Part shown: positions 1 to 12,219 of the stretch, one piece after another
Layout: the number at the start of each line of letters is the position of its first letter
Position numbering within the stretch: the first letter of the stretch is position 1
Assembly: GCA_021464415.1 (NCBI GenBank)
Contig: CM038468.1
Coordinates: 32,104,969 to 32,168,968, forward strand
Length of the DNA: 64,000 nucleotides
Direction: 5' to 3'
Origin: Lonicera japonica
Taxonomy: Eukaryota > Streptophyta > Magnoliopsida > Dipsacales > Caprifoliaceae
Notes under the pieces: model-generated
The model's database searches: none
The model's input: only the letters and a program-made list of their open reading frames with translations
What the model was told of the DNA's origin: nothing
Position numbers and translations under genes: made by a program

Positions 1-1627
1 GACCTCATAAGGCAATGCAAGTTAAGTGATTGGCAATCGTAATAGTACAAGAGAGAGGGAGAGAGAGAGAGAGGAATTACAAGTTTGGATTCAAAAAAAT
101 TAACTTCGGAACCAAGACGGGCAATATTTTTAGCTGCTTTCGACCATGAGTCTGGACACGAGTTTTGTATGTGATGCACCACACTCTGTATGGCATCGTC
201 ATGGGGTTGCAATGGAGAACGGAGAGTCATTGCTTCCCTCACCCTCTGCAAGAATGAGGAGTAGCCAAGTCAGTAGACAAAAATCACCTCCAATATTCAA
301 ACCCTCAAAATTTCAGAAGCATTACATCAAAAATTGTCATGATATTGAACATTTTTCATCAATCTTTAGGGTGCCATCGCTAAGTTCGCATTTCTCGCCT
401 TACAATTTCTCAGCTACCAAAGATATCAATCAAAGAAATGCATGTAATAATTACAAATACCAACAAGGATGGAAAGGTCATAGTATATATGTGCATTTGT
501 GTTTTGCTTATGTGTAGTAAAAATTCTCAATGAGAGAGAGAGACAGAGACAGAGATAATTACATTTTTGAGTTCGCGAGCATCAATTCTGGAATTACGGT
601 GGGCAATTTTAATAGCTCTTATTTCCAACATTAAAAAACCTTGCATCGCGTTCTCCAATCGCTGCAAGAATGAGAGGAGTCAAGTTAGTAAAAATACATA
701 GACATATTCGTCAAAGCTCAGGCTTTGGTCAACTTTCTTATTAAACAACTAGACAAAAAAAAAGTGACATATAATTATTGCACAACAACTAGGGTTTAGA
801 TTTAAAGAAAAATTGGGCTCTCATGTGCAAAACTTGTTTCTAAAGAGTAAATTGCATACATAGGGTGAATTTGACCAATAAAACCTTGGAATCTAAAGAG
901 TAAATTGCATGTGAAAATTAAGTTGGAAAACAAATGTTATATTGTTTAATTTATTTTTTAAGTTTTTCCTTGGAATCTAAATCTTTAGGTGAAAGACAAC
1001 AAGAAAATGTTTCCATCTTAAAAGGAGAAGAGGGATAACATCTCATCAAACCATTCTACCTTCTTCCAACTTCTCACAAGACGTAATTGTTTTCCAATAT
1101 TCGACCCTTAAAATCCCTGAATCGAGAAAGTGAAATTGGCAACCAAGAAACACCAAATCTAAATATAGTCTAAAATGAAGCAAAACCAGCCATAGTGGCC
1201 TAACTTCCCAACTACATTGATGAACACTAATCGTGCAAAACCAATCAAGAATTAACCCTGAATAATTTATATACGTTTTGTTTTTGAGTTTGAGTTTGAG
1301 GGAGACTAGTGAAAGATACAATGCCCTGAAACTTCAAACTGATACCCCAAAGAACTCATTCTTCAACTATGATTACTACAAACATTAAATCAACTACAAA
1401 AATAGATACTATTACTTTTAAATAAACCACAAATTCGTAATTCAGTATCATACTCAAGGAATCGAAGCTAGTATTCTAGATTAAAAACATATAGTCTGTA
1501 CCGAGTAGAACTACAAGTGAAACTTACTGCCACTATTTTTCAAGAGTTTTGAACATAAACCCCAAGTAGTAGTAGTAGTAGTAGAGAGAGAGGAATTACA
1601 TGTTTGGAAATGAAAATATCCATTTTG
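1..1627. repeat. Segmental duplication, copy A (partner 12220-13842)
   Basis: This block matches 12220-13842 in the same orientation almost base for base, with only scattered substitutions and small length differences in the GA and AGT microsatellites. The match begins at the window edge, so copy A may extend further left. It ends abruptly after the shared text ccattttga: copy A continues into another exon-like segment, copy B into the LTR-derived array. It carries exon remnants of the unrecognised minus-strand gene family. Near-identity means the duplication is recent, or that one copy is an assembly duplicate. Confidence 0.93.
81..1533 (-). pseudogene. Exons of an unrecognised gene family, copy A (start codon lost)
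   Basis: Read on the minus strand, three pieces look like a gene related to the one at 29576-31828. At 1528-1533 is the first-exon position: the intact relatives read ATGGCA followed by GTAAGT, but here it is GTGGCA. Open exons follow at 563-661 (33 codons) and 81-245 (55 codons). Each is preceded by cttgcag and followed by gtaatt, and each is a whole number of codons, so the exons join in phase 0. No known domain is recognised. The 55-codon exon contains SPLQPHDDAIQSVVHHIQNS, which recurs in variant form in the exon at 1600-1755. Loss of the ATG suggests a pseudogene unless another start is used. Confidence 0.5.
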
Positions 1628-2031
1628 ACGTCAACAATATGCATTAGGTATTTGACTTCGGCCCATGAGCCACGAAGTGAGTTTTGGATGTGCCTTGTAC
1701 TCCGTATGTCATCATCATCACGCGGTTGCAACGGAGAACCAAATGTTGGTGCTGGCTGCATGAATGAGGAGGAGCCAAGTCCATAAAAGTTCAAAATTAC
1801 ATAGACAAATTCATATTCCATAACAAGCGCTGGTCAATTTTGATCCAACAAGATAAAAATGCACTAGATAATAACATTGTACAGCAACTAGGGTCGAGAT
1901 TCGAAGAAAACTTGGGCCCTTGTGTTCAAAACTTGTTTCTCATGTGTAAATAGAAAACGCAAGTAAATATATAAGAAATTGGAAAAAGAGATGTTCGATT
2001 TATTATTACCTTTTAGATATTACGATGGTTG

Positions 2032-3882
2032 TGATAAACGCATAATATTGTCATTAATATGCGCTTTTTCGGAGTCGTTTGACGCGTTTAACTCTCTAAA
2101 ACCATTCGGTTTACTAATTTATCTCGCGATTAGTCTCGTAGCATATTTTGTATTTAACATTGCTTGGAAAGGCATTTTTGTGTTTATTTTGTTGCCTTTA
2201 GATCTTGAGGAATTTATTGAGTAAAAGAAGAATGATCAACCAAGGAATTTTTGGCCTTTAAAGCAAAAAGTCAAGGAAAAGTCAAATAGCTAGATCAATC
2301 AAGGAATTTTCCCCATCACTTGGATCCATCTAGCTCAAGCCAAAATTAATCTAGATGGCTTGCTTTGTCTTTTATGACACCTCCCCTATTTTGATAGCTA
2401 GCTTGGAGACTAAATAGTGGCTCATATTACTATCTCCTAGAATATTGTATTTTATACAAGAGTGGCTATTTTCCAATGGACAAAGGGGATAGTTTCTCTT
2501 GGATCTTTAGTAGAGAGAGGAGGAGACAACAAACTCATCTATATATATTGTCTCCATTATTGTATTGAGGATAGACTTAGACTCTTGGATTATTAATAGT
2601 TCTATTTTACTTGTCTTGAATATCTCACACTCTCTCTAGAATTTGTAATTTATTTTCTTCATTTAAGAGAAATGGAATACACTTCTATAATTCTTGTCTC
2701 TACATTTATTATGGAGTAAGTTTCTTTGCTAAGGCTAAAAGATGAAGTTTGCAATGCATTAATTATGTAAGTTCATTTCTCATTCCATTGTTAGTATTGT
2801 TAAATACTTGTTGAATCCTTCATCTTCTCCATTTAATCAACCATCCATAAGCTAGTAAGATAATCTTCATAAGATGATTTGACTTTGTATGCCTTGTATA
2901 CCTAGTGCTCAAGCATTAATGAAGAGATGATACACTTGTGTATTTCTTACTAGCCTATGTTCATTCCTTCTATGAATGAGATACTTTTCATTGCCAAGCA
3001 TGATTAGTCTTTGATATTCATGGAAACACCATAAATTTGAGATTCCAATCCTTGAATGCTTTAATGATATGTTGAGTGCTTTCTACATTTTATGTGATTT
3101 TGAGACTCAATATTTTCTTAGTTAAGGTGTTGCCAAAGAGGATCTCTTAAGTTTATGTCATAAACAACTCCACTAATCACCCTAAGGATTCAATTTGTAT
3201 TTATCAAATATGTCTATACCGGACGGTTCATCCACCACCTAGACCTCCCAATCTTAGGCAAAGGAAATGTTATGATTTATTGTGCTTAACTCTTTAAGTG
3301 GCCAATTTCATAATCAAGTCAATTGCCTAGGGGAAACTAACAATGAGTTCTCAAATGCCTAGTTTAAATTTATGCCTTTTATTTTAGTGTATCTTAAATT
3401 TGTATCTTGGTTGAACATTATATGGGAATGGGTTGCCTTGCTTCACACCCTTTGATTACAAGATACAAAGAAGAGATACACTTGTGTTAAGTTTTGCTTA
3501 CACCCTTTCTTTATATGGCATTTATATGGGAATGAGTTGCTTTTGTTTTACACCCTTTTGCTTAGAAAAGTGTAAAATACTTAACACTTAGGAATTGCAT
3601 TGAGAACTTTGAATGAGATTGATTCTACATAATGTTGCAAAGCAAATGAATTCTATAATGCCTTAGCCTTTTCTCATTATTTGATACATCACTTTAATTT
3701 GCATAACTTTAAAATCAACAATTAAAATCAACCAATCCACTTCTTAAAACAAAGCCTTGGACTCGTAATCGCTTCATCGTCTTTCCGACTATCCTTGTGG
3801 TTCGACACTTGGACTTACCAAGTATTATAACTTGACAACCTACACTTGGGTTCATAAGCGCGGAAGTATTTCGGCCACGTCA
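2032..3882 (+). mobile_element. Solo LTR (Ty3/gypsy-like), 1851 bp, TSD GGTTG
   Basis: The segment starts TGATAAACGC and ends GGCCACGTCA, and is flanked on both sides by GGTTG (2027-2031 and 3883-3887), the 5 bp target duplication expected of an LTR retrotransposon. The uninterrupted related sequence at 5500-5560 lacks it, which confirms an insertion. No primer-binding site or coding region is attached, so it is a solo LTR left by recombination. Its 3' part (ccttgtggttcgacacttgg and following) resembles the ends of plant Ty3/gypsy LTRs; that lineage call is inference. Other copies of this LTR family are the array at 13843-28178 and the truncated copy at 35815-38757, both on the opposite strand. 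Confidence 0.9.
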
Positions 3883-4355
3883 GGTTGCTCCTCTTGAAGC
3901 AATGGGCAAGAAGAAAATATTTCAATGGAAAAATAAGAAAAAAGCGGTGAACATCTCATTAAATCGCAATATCTTTTTCCAACTTCTCGTAAAACTTAAT
4001 TGGTTTTTCAATTATTTTCTAACATTTGACCCTCAACTCAAAATCCCCAAATCATGAAAGTGAAATCAATTATCAACAAACACTAGCAACCAAAAAGGCC
4101 TAAATCCAAACTGCAAAGGTAAACTACATCAAGAATTACTTAGTCCAAGCAACCAAACACTAACTTCAAACTCATACAAACAAAAATTACAAGAAAATGT
4201 TAAAAAATAGTAATCCATATGATAAAATGGATTGTTCCAATTAAGTGGAAAGTGGACAAGTTTGATCGATTTAAAACTTTCTGGCATTTTTATTATTGTT
4301 ATTATCCTTCACGAAGAGCTTTTAAAATTAATGAAGTACTCATTCACACTTTATA

Positions 4356-4357
<2 letters not shown>

Positions 4358-4434
<77 letters not shown>

Positions 4435-4436
4435 TA

Positions 4437-4474
<38 letters not shown>

Positions 4475-4501
4475 TATTATTATTATTATTATTATTATTA
4501 T
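4358..4501. repeat. (ATT)n microsatellite
   Basis: About 140 bp of nearly uninterrupted TAT/ATT triplets with a few phase breaks. It creates long artificial Ile/Leu/Tyr-only reading frames that are not genes. It lies in the intron-like part of the second family copy. Confidence 0.95.
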
Positions 4502-4900
4502 GAGTACCAAGATGGTAGGTACTTTCTACCGTATATTTTTATGGGTACTTCTTTAGATTAATACATCTTTAGAGTTTGAGCTTGTGATTTAATATTTTAT
4601 TATATTTACATGATGTTAAAAAGACTAACTATTCAATTTGATTTTTTTTTCCAGAACTGAAACTATTTATCTCAATTTTTTAAATAATATGAAATATTTA
4701 TTATGATGTGTGCATGCATACCATAAAAAGTTATGCAACACTATTATTTACCACAAATTAAAAAGAACATAAAATGCTTATTAAATTTATCATCATATAT
4801 ATACTCGATCAATATAAGAATATTTGACGGATCATCTCTCCTAAATACAACAAAAATGCACAAATTTAGAGCGGTACCCACCATAGCCTATTATAGCTAC

Positions 4901-4902
4901 TC

Positions 4903-4950
<48 letters not shown>

Positions 4951-4951
4951 G
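4901..4951. repeat. (ATT)n microsatellite
   Basis: About 17 uninterrupted ATT/TTA triplets, in the same interval as the longer array at 4358-4501. The spurious poly-Tyr frame ending here is not a gene. Confidence 0.95.
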
Positions 4952-6560
4952 TGGGTATTTTTTTGTGTTTAATTAGAAAGCTAGGACTGAAAGAATCATC
5001 ATGGAGATATATATATATACACACGCATATCACTGAGAATCAAGGAATATTATTATTAGATCATACGGTCCTTGTGTAAATCCTATGCGAAAAACTTGAA
5101 GGTTCAAAAAAGAGAAAAATAAGCACTATACTATTTTAAAATTTTGGTTTAAATTTTGAATTAATGCATCAAAAAGATAGCAATGCATGCTGACTGTCAA
5201 TTTATGCAAAATTTAATTATTTATTCTTGAATCTTTGTGTAAAATGTATTATAATTATGATATTAACAATGACACTCTTGATGTAGTAAGATTTTAGATA
5301 TATAAATTTTATTGAAAAATATAAAAATGCAGTATATATATAATAATAAATATATGCACGTACAACGTTACAACTGGGGTTGAGATTTGAAGAAATTAAT
5401 CTTGGGCCCTTAATTATGTTCAAATTAAACTTGTTTTTCAAGTGTAAAATAATTGAAAACACTAGTAAATATATAAGAAATTGAAAAAATATATATTATA
5501 TTCTTACCTTTTAGATATTGCGAAGGATGCAATTCTTCAGGCAGTGGACATGAAGAAAATATTTCTATAAAATAAGAGAAAAAGTATACGAACATATATG
5601 TTATCTAATCACTATATCTTCCTTCAAATTTTCAATTATTTACCATCAAAATACCCAAATCAACAAAGTGAAATCGATCGGAAACTAACGAACACGAAAC
5701 GTAATTGCATCTGAAGTGAAGCAACCGGGAAAAAACACCCAACCCTAATGGCATTGATGAACACTAGTGTGATCTTGTAGAAGCAGTCAGTCAAGAATTA
5801 AACAAAAGAAAAAAAGAATTAATTATTAGTTCATGCAACCAAACACTAACTTCAAATTCATACAATTAAAGGGTATGTAAAACAAAATGAAATTTGTAAC
5901 AAATAAATCAAACCAAAGAAACAGAAGTTCAAAACAAAACTATGCACCAAAAACTACAAGTAATAATCTATATATATTGAAAATTGTTTTTTTTTCTCGA
6001 TATTGCCATAATTATTATTCCACCAGATCGAACTGCTTCGAGGTTGAAAAGAATACTATATATACTTTAATTCCGGCCACCAACAGAAAGATCAAATCAT
6101 CATTATCATCATCATCACAAATTCGCAATAATATAACGTACGTAACATTAAGTGGAGTATGGATAAATATATATATATATATTATTACTATCAAATAACA
6201 CCAAAATTTCCAACCCACTATTAATTCATTCATTCACAATTCAATTATAACATGTAAAAGAGTACTCGTACATGCATCTTCCTTTTGATATTATATTTTA
6301 TAGATAATATATATATACGTATTGAAAATTAATTGTTACCCTTAAAAGTAGAAATTAATTAATACAAGTAAAAGAATTAAAACTTACTGCCATTATTATT
6401 CTCTTCAATCAATCAAGAAGTAAACAAAAACCCCTCGAGAACAAAGCAAAGTAACAGCGAGAGAGAGATGAAACTCATTCATTGAGGGATGGGATTTCCT
6501 ATTTTTATGGCTCAAATCAAAATTTGAATGCCATGAATCGTGGGATATTATTGTTATTAT

Positions 6561-6568
6561 TATTTATA
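6561..6568 (-). promoter_or_regulatory. Possible TATA box of the second family copy
   Basis: On the minus strand the sequence reads TATAAATA about 170 bp upstream of the ATGGCA first exon at 6388-6393, with the CT-rich leader between them. Position and motif fit a plant TATA box, but the region is AT-rich and chance occurrence is likely. Confidence 0.22.
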
Positions 6569-6569
6569 A

Positions 6570-7940
6570 GAGCGAATCATGCGATAGATAACCGTTTTCG
6601 TTATTTCCAATTTAGGGATGGGGTATTAAACATTAATTAAACATTGTACATTTGAATCACCTCATGGAGTGACTTTGTTTTATTCGCAATATATTGCAGC
6701 CAACCTTAATTTATAAAAATTTTGAACAAATTTTCACAATATTACCCTTTTTATAATTTTGGTTTGTATTTTAATTAAGATTTCTAATCAAAATATACTT
6801 CCATTTTAATTTATTTTTTATTTTCCTTTCAATAATTTTTAAAAGTTTTATTAGAAAATGTTGATTAACTTAAGTACGTAGTTTGATGCTGAAAAAATAC
6901 AAACCTTGAAATCATATTAATTTAATCATATCGCAGTGAAAGATTTTTTAGAGCAAGAGAATCTATAAATACTTTGCAATATGAAGAAGATCTTAATTAC
7001 AGTGGAATAGATTAATGTGACATTGAAAGTTGAGAAAGAACTAGGTATTAGTGTTGATTACCGTTTATTTCCATTGCAATCCTCTAATCGAGCAAAGACT
7101 GCACGTTCAATGGTGTGTCCCCTTTCATTTTGTTTTGCTTATAAATTTATACTTGAGATTATATTCTTATTTGGAGCTTAGTAGAAAAAATTAATTCCGG
7201 ATACGACATTATAGACTTTAGTAGAACCCAAGTTAGTATGTAATATCAGATCCAAAACTAATTTATCTTCCCAAAATCATAATTGTATTATTTTTTTATT
7301 TCTTTTAAACTTACCAAAATCATTTTTGAATTTTTTTTTGGACCCTAAGATATCCATCTCGAAGGAACTGTTTATTTGGAAACTTTGTCGGTGTTACAAT
7401 CATTAGATGTCAAGTCGATGATGCACCGATGCAAGAAATGGAAAATTTTTAGTAGCCTGATTCAAATCTAAGTTTGACAAGTGAATTGAAACATTCAAAT
7501 CCTTATAAACTTAACCAATCATCGGTGATGGCAATGCTATTACTAATCTAGTTTACAAGCTAAACACGTTAAAATAAACAAATACTCTTATCTCCCACTC
7601 AACCTTGGGTTAAAAAGAAAATCCCATTCAAACTGTTGAAAATTGTCATTTTTCGCCTTGTAATGGTGTAATGCATGGAATTATTTAAACATGAGATTAA
7701 ATTACTATTTTTCCAGCGGTATAATGATGATAATGCACAACTAAGATCCGTGAATTTAGTTATTAACTAGAACGATTAATGGATATACGCAGCTATGAAA
7801 ATTTTAGGTGCATAATACTAGTTTTGAGTACCATATCTCAAATTTCCATATATTATAAATAGTGTGTTACAATATCCATTGATAAAACACTTGTGTGCTG
7901 CGAGATATCATTTGAGACTGTTGGAACCGGAAAGCACCAG
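6570..7940. other. AT-rich intergenic DNA
   Basis: No coding frame, splice-like exon, or element termini recognised on either strand. Composition is AT-rich with scattered homopolymers. Confidence 0.5.
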
Positions 7941-7949
7941 TATAAAAAT

Positions 7950-8748
7950 ATTTGATTTTATGTTGGCACAGACCCATGGTTAAGATGGGGTGCAGGAAAT
8001 CTGGTTACCAGTGCACAGGCCCACGGAAAGGTGGGGTGCGTATGTGAGTCGTATTCCGTCTAGTACCGATATTAGGTCGAGGAGGAGGAGGAGGTGGATG
8101 GATATATGTTGTGTATTGCGTGCGGATGTATCGATCATAATTGGATTAATTAATGCTAAGTTAATGGTTTTTCCTATAAATTAGGTAAAAATGGGAGACG
8201 AAATTAATTGACGAAAATTTGGGAATTTTTGTTATAGATTATTATTATCATTATCATATATAAGGAGTACGTCCATGCATTGCATAATTCCCTTTTCCCT
8301 ATAGTTTCCACTAGGCCAGTTTTGGCTCATTCCCTCATGTATGTTTCAGATACACCTCGTGGTATGGGTAGAAGCCGTGGAACAGGTCTGAATACTTCTT
8401 AGAGTCTCCTCTGATGCCCTTATGGGCTTAGTTCTTGTATTTTCATGTATGGAAGTTGTGTATCTTGTTAAATATGGTGATTTTGAGACAATTTATGATA
8501 ACTCTGGGTTGTAATATCATTTGGAATTTGGATTGTATTGGTATTGTACTTGGATTATATTTTGAATTCCAGTTATCATTGGTAATGTTAAGTTTGTTAT
8601 TAAACTTGTTGGATTTTGTTGTAGTTACGAATACTTCATGCCGAATTTTCGCTAGAAATTTCTTTTCATATGAGTTATATTCTTGTAATTATGCTGTTAA
8701 TTTAACATAGCATCCGTTAACACCTGCTTAATTAGGCGGGTTGTTACA
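7950..8748 (+). mobile_element. Possible LTR-retroelement remnant
   Basis: Less AT-rich than its surroundings, with a short frame ending near 8401 (residues PRGMGRSRGTGLNTS before the stop) followed by a long T-rich stretch. It ends in gcgggttgttaca at 8748, which resembles the TGTTACA terminus of some plant Ty3/gypsy LTRs. No matching start, primer-binding site or target duplication was found, so the call is tentative. A decayed gene 3' end is an alternative. Confidence 0.28.
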
Positions 8749-8749
8749 T

Positions 8750-9938
8750 AAACATAGTGGAAAAAAATCTCTATAGGATTAGATAACGCCTAATGCATTT
8801 GTTTATCTATACTAATTAAACCAAAAGGTACTGCAAACGGTTATGACACTAAGAGTATTTGAAATTCCAATATTGCTGTCACATAAACCACTCCAGTTAT
8901 CTACCCTCCTAATGATAAGCCACGACATAGGTTACATGCCTTGACCTTGACCCTAGATTAAGATAGCGCACCCACAAACACCCTAAGTTAAATTTCTATT
9001 TAGCCAAAATAAAAATTATTATTTCTTGCCAAAATTGAGATTCTGTGTTTTGCTATATTTTTTTTCTCTCTCAGGGAAGAGTTGAAATACTACACACAAT
9101 GACTATTCTTTTACTTTATACCTTTCTCTATTCATAATGTTATGCAGAACTTTTACTTCCCTAACTCAATAGGTGTTCCACGTATAAGTTGGTGTCTTTT
9201 GTGTGTGGGCTCAGGGTGCCTCTTTTGTGCGCGCTAGTGTTACTTGATAGAGTAACTGAGTAAATTGCTCACTTTGCCCTCAATTATCCTAATTGTTTCA
9301 TTTGTCCAATCCATTTCAATTTTCTTTCGTTTAACAACAAAACTAAAACCTATACATCTACAACTTGCAAGGGTGTATCAAAATGGTGCGCAATTTGAAT
9401 AAGGTCAATTTAGGGTGGGTATTTTTTTTGTAGCGAATTGAGTTTAAATCTCCAGTTTCACCCGACAAACCGTGGATATAATCTCTTTCCCCTTAAATAT
9501 CCTTATAATTTTATTAAACAAATTATAATTTGACAAGGTGGGTCAATGTGTGGCAGGCCAAGTTCGGGTCCTAATAACTAGGTAACCTGGGCCATTTAGA
9601 TTTTTAATACAAAACCCATTAAGGGTTTGTTCTAGTTCAACAAAATCTATCCTAAACTTGATCCGTTGCCATCCCTAATTTCATAACTAAAATCATTCTT
9701 TAAAATTAGAACCAATCCAATCCTACATTAGAACCAACCCCAACCCCAAGTCAACTTTGTTTCTCTTCCCATCATAGAATATACTTTCACATCAAAACTT
9801 TTTGTTTTTCTACCCATAGCATGCATAAGTACATATAATTTTCTAGTACTACAAGTACTAATATTCTTAAACAATATAAGTATATTAGGTCATAAACTAT
9901 ACCATAAGCATTTATATATTAACTATTTAAAAAGCATC
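8750..9938. other. Intergenic DNA, nothing recognised
   Basis: No coding frames of note, no paired termini and no homology to other parts of the window that I could see. Confidence 0.45.
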
Positions 9939-9941
9939 TTA

Positions 9942-10144
9942 GGCTCCGTTTGATAACAATATGGAGAAAGAAAAAAAAAACACTTGATTTGGTAAGTTAT
10001 AAAATGCTCTCCATTTCATGCTCATTTATGGAAAAAGCCACAAAGTAAGAAGACATCTCGCCACATGTCTCAACTTATTTTCTAACTTCTCACAAAAATC
10101 AGCTGTTTTTATTTTCCTTTTCCATGTTGTTATCAAACGGACCC
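9942..10144. mobile_element. MITE, 203 bp, TSD TTA
   Basis: Terminal inverted repeats: the left end reads GGCTCCGTTTGATAACAATA and the right end, reverse-complemented, reads GGGTCCGTTTGATAACAACA. TTA flanks both ends (9939-9941 and 10145-10147). A 3 bp TTA/TAA target duplication and short non-coding length are typical of Tourist-like (PIF/Harbinger) MITEs. The superfamily assignment is inference from the duplication length. Confidence 0.78.
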
Positions 10145-10962
10145 TTAAATCTCAGGCACAAAATTCTTTATCCTTCACACATATTTAAGATTCAAAAGTC
10201 TTATATATATATATATATAGATTGTACATTATATTTATAAAATAAAAGGTAATATATTAAAAAATATATTGGAAAGACAATAGAAGATCAATTAAAACAT
10301 CTTTAACTTTTAAAACGCGATTCTTTTTCCTTTTTTTTTAGCTCTTGAAACGTGATTCTTCAACAACAAAATGACAACCAAAGACGCCATTACAAATATA
10401 GAAAATTAAGAAAAGAAGTTGGAAATAACATATAAAATCAATACAGATACATAAAAATCACCTCCTAGCAGGTATCCCAAATATTCAAACCACAAATTTT
10501 CATAAGCATAACATTAGTAAATTGTCATGACATTGAAAAAATTTCATCAATCATTGCAGAATTAATATTTTTAAAAGCAATCCCAACTTTTTAAATTTCA
10601 GTTATTGTTGTCCAAAAACCCTAAATTAATTACTAAATAAAATTTATAAATAATCGCTATTATTGTCTAACTCAAATTATTGACAGGCACGTTTGTAATC
10701 TAGATCCAATCTTTCACTGAGAAAATGGTAAACTATCTCCAATCTCCATGCTCCATGTTTCAAACTTGATCCGGTGTATCTTCAGTTACCCTATTACAAA
10801 TATTGAGCCAAGTCAATATATATATGTATATGCATACAAAAGTGGTTTGTCGAATAATTTCATTATATCACAATCCAGATTGATCATATATTGAATAAGT
10901 TTAAAAGACCATTGTATTTATTGCACCCTCAACATCCGAAAAGCTAAAAATGCAATAATCAC
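10145..10962. other. Intergenic DNA with a diverged piece of the gene cluster
   Basis: About 10440-10560 is recognisably related to 280-375 (text around atcacctccaatattcaaac and cattgaaa-atttcatcaatc), so the family cluster extends here in decayed form. A (TA)n run lies near 10204. Nothing else is recognised. Confidence 0.5.
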
Positions 10963-11194
10963 CTGTGCCGAGTAGCTTTTAATGCATAAAGAGGCAGGGA
11001 ATTTGTCAATGATATGAAGGACTATGGATGTGAGGTCACAAACATCGTATAGAAGGTCACGATATTTGTGTATGATGTCAGAGGCATTGGAGTTGAGGTC
11101 ACATACTTCGTATTTGCGGTCAAGAACTTGGATTAAATCAAGAATCTTGGATTTGGATTTATCGCTTTTGTGGATATCTTCTTCACTTTCGAAT

Positions 11195-11645
11195 TTGTCA
11201 GCATTTGGTGCTTGCTCCTTTAGTTGTTGCTGCAAGAATTAGGGGAGCTAAGCCAAATATTACACATAATAAACCAAAGAAATACTCAAATAGTTTCATT
11301 GCTTCTTTCTTTAATTAATTTATGTAACAAAATAACAAGCAACTTTCTTGCTTTTATGCGCTACCCATTTGTCATCAACATCTTTGTATGTTCTCCCTTG
11401 AGTTTGGGGTAGTTGGATTGCATTTGGTCCTTGCTCCTTTAGTTGTTGCTGCAAGAATTAGGGGAGCCAAGTCAAATATTACACATAATAAACTAAACAA
11501 ATACTCATATAATTTTCATTCCTTCTATCTTTAAATAATTTATGTGACAAAATAACAAGCAACTTTCTTGCTTTTATGCGCTACCTAATTGTCATCAACA
11601 TCTCTATATGTTCTCCCTTGAGTTTGGGGTAGTTGGACTGCTGTT
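11195..11645. repeat. Tandem duplication of an exon boundary (~225 bp unit)
   Basis: 11195-11420 and 11421-11645 are two diverged head-to-tail copies sharing ttgctcctttagttgttgct, the splice-acceptor region, and a tail near gtttggggtagttgga. The duplication repeats the start of a minus-strand exon plus its upstream intron. Confidence 0.85.
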
Positions 11646-12219
11646 CTGCTCTTCGGGTGATTGTATTTCTTCCCACTTTGATAAAAAAGAAGGAAGTTTG
11701 CAAATGATAATTTGTGTTTTGTTCAAATTTGTGCAACTCCAGATGCATTTTCACATTGCATTATAAAGGAGTCGATTACACTTATTTTCCATGGAATTAA
11801 GAAGCCGAAGAAATCATATTTTCACCATTTGTGTTCTTTGATTTAATAAAATTTTCATGGCATGTACAACTTGCTTTAGAGCAATTTTTTTTTATTTTCT
11901 GTGGAATCCAAAAATTAACTATCTGTCCCGTAAGTTTTTGTTTACTACCTAAAATGATTCAAAGGTACGTATTCAATTATTTCTAGTGTAAACCAAAACC
12001 AGGCATAGCTTAAAGGGAATGAGTATGTAAGGAAAATAGTGTATGGTGCATTTGATTGGTTAACATGACATATAATTGAATTCCATGGATAAAGAAAAAA
12101 ATTAGCCTAGAACAAGATTTATTGTAATCAACCATCAACAATGATGGAAAATGTAGATTTTTTTAGATTTTCCCATGGAAAAGAAGTGAAATAACTAGTA
12201 GAACACACACTTAGAGCTC
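11646..12219. other. Intergenic/intronic DNA, nothing recognised
   Basis: No coding frame or element ends. It lies inside the span of family copy B, so it may be intron. Confidence 0.4.

Larger units (their letters stand above)
1600..6393 (-). pseudogene. Second family copy, interrupted by a solo LTR
   Basis: On the minus strand an intact-looking first exon, ATGGCA at 6388-6393 followed by GTAAGT, is preceded by a CT-rich leader as in the gene at 29576-31828. The sequence from about 5540 to 5880 matches the intron-like text at 1020-1420 and 3900-4230. An open 52-codon exon at 1600-1755 (acceptor tgcag, donor gtaatt) is homologous to the 55-codon exon at 81-245. The solo LTR at 2032-3882 sits between these parts, and two ATT microsatellites lie in the same interval. 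I could not trace a continuous reading frame linking the first and last exons, so this is called a pseudogene or two overlapping fragments. It could still be a gene with exons I missed. Confidence 0.4.

Noticed and set aside
1979..2224. 81-codon open frame, with a similar one at 27977-28162
   Set aside because: Both come from the first 200 bp of the LTR family; similarity reflects the shared LTR, not a conserved protein.
4219..4561. Long overlapping open frames rich in Ile, Leu or Tyr
   Set aside because: They are read straight through an ATT microsatellite and have no protein-like composition.
8435..8710. 91-codon frame in the LTR-like remnant
   Set aside because: T-rich sequence gives a hydrophobic, low-information frame; the region looks like retroelement or 3' flank.
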